Positions 53,806 to 54,134 of a stretch of DNA of 54,134 nucleotides are shown here, one piece after another. Position 1 is the first letter of the stretch. Each line of letters begins with the position of its first letter. The DNA is from Rhizobium sp. Q54 (GTDB lineage Bacteria; Pseudomonadota; Alphaproteobacteria; Rickettsiales; UBA1997). A program made the translations under genes and the position numbers. The stretch is from contig CAMBXE010000006.1 of NCBI GenBank assembly GCA_945871805.1, positions 1-54,134 of the forward strand. Direction: 5' to 3'. The notes beneath the pieces were generated by a model that saw only the letters and a list, made by a program, of their open reading frames with translations, had not been told where the DNA came from and made no database searches.

Positions 53806-54134
53806 ATGTCCAAACAAACCTTCCAACGTACCAAGCCACACGTAAACATCGGAACAATCGGTCACGTTGATCACGGTAAAACAACTCTTACCGCTGCAAT
53901 CACAACCTATCTTTCTAAAAGTGGTTTAGCCGAAAAAAGAAGTTACGATCAAATCGATGCCGCCCCTGAAGAAAAAGAACGCGGTATCACAATCAACACC
54001 GCTCACGTTGAATATGAAACTAAAGCTCGTCACTACGCTCACGTAGATTGCCCAGGCCACGCTGATTACGTTAAAAACATGATTACCGGTGCCGCACAAA
54101 TGGATGGCGCTATTTTAGTTGTATCTGCTGCAGA
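53806..54134 (+). CDS. tuf: Elongation factor Tu, 5' part (continues beyond window)
   Basis: The ATG at 53806 opens a frame that runs off the right edge (109 codons). It begins [19 protein letters not shown] and has G1 [10 protein letters not shown]2 RGITINTAH and G3 DCPGHADY, which is diagnostic for EF-Tu. EF-Tu delivers aminoacyl-tRNA to the ribosome. No str-operon genes (rpsL, rpsG, fusA) lie just upstream. Confidence 0.97.
   Translation, partial: MSKQTFQRTKPHVNIGTIGHVDHGKTTLTAAITTYLSKSGLAEKRSYDQIDAAPEEKERGITINTAHVEYETKARHYAHVDCPGHADYVKNMITGAAQMDGAILVVSAA

Overview
The window reads as chromosomal DNA of an alphaproteobacterium, most likely from or near the Rickettsiales. This is inference from content: two different VirB4 ATPases, a very large cysteine-rich VirB6, GC-poor coding DNA with little visible Shine-Dalgarno sequence, and several families of palindromic repeats, some inserted in frame inside genes as in Rickettsia. 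Threonine synthase and enolase are present, so it is not a typical reduced Rickettsia.

Layout. (1) 1-5149: type IV secretion genes virB4 and a large virB6 that runs off the left edge, both on the minus strand. (2) 5.4-8.8 kb: tRNA-Met, a decayed and an intact copy of a P-loop kinase-like gene, several palindromes, and a glutathione-synthetase-like ATP-grasp gene. (3) 8.9-15.3 kb: sucA-sucB followed by a second virB4 whose Walker B Asp is Asn. (4) 15.3-29.5 kb: SDR oxidoreductase, lipoprotein, typA, comEC, gtrA-like gene, tRNA-Glu, a thioredoxin/mlaF/pseudopilin operon, a LOS-type glycosyltransferase, a lipoprotein, a DOT1-like methyltransferase, prfA and metG. (5) 29.5-38.2 kb: tRNA-Leu, rplU-rpmA, ccoG, rppH-holC, thrC-lptF-lptG and a cluster of three lipoproteins. 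(6) 38.2-45.7 kb: an accessory region ending at tRNA-Ser(GCT). (7) 46.0-54.1 kb: class I ribonucleotide reductase large subunit, a DUF6356-FAD fusion protein, a broken membrane-protein gene, a class IV aminotransferase, enolase, a small membrane protein and the start of tuf.

The most interesting part is region 6. A three-gene operon at 45169-42391 (minus) has the layout of a type II Zorya antiphage system: a MotA-like ZorA with a coiled-coil tail, a MotB/OmpA-like ZorB and an HNH nuclease matching ZorE. It lies between two ~200-bp direct repeats (39.9 and 45.4 kb), the right copy abutting the 3' end of tRNA-Ser. The same segment carries a truncated rhuM, a KilA-N relic and an unknown 416-residue protein with a TIKI/ChaN-like motif pattern; a second KilA-N relic lies just outside the left repeat. 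The C-terminal tail of the 416-residue protein resembles that of the unrelated kinase-like protein beside the virB genes, which suggests a shared sorting or secretion signal.

A second theme is palindromic repeat invasion of coding DNA: in frame in the ATP-grasp gene, twice in comEC, and at the N-terminus of a lipoprotein, plus a 12-bp in-frame tandem repeat in the SDR gene.
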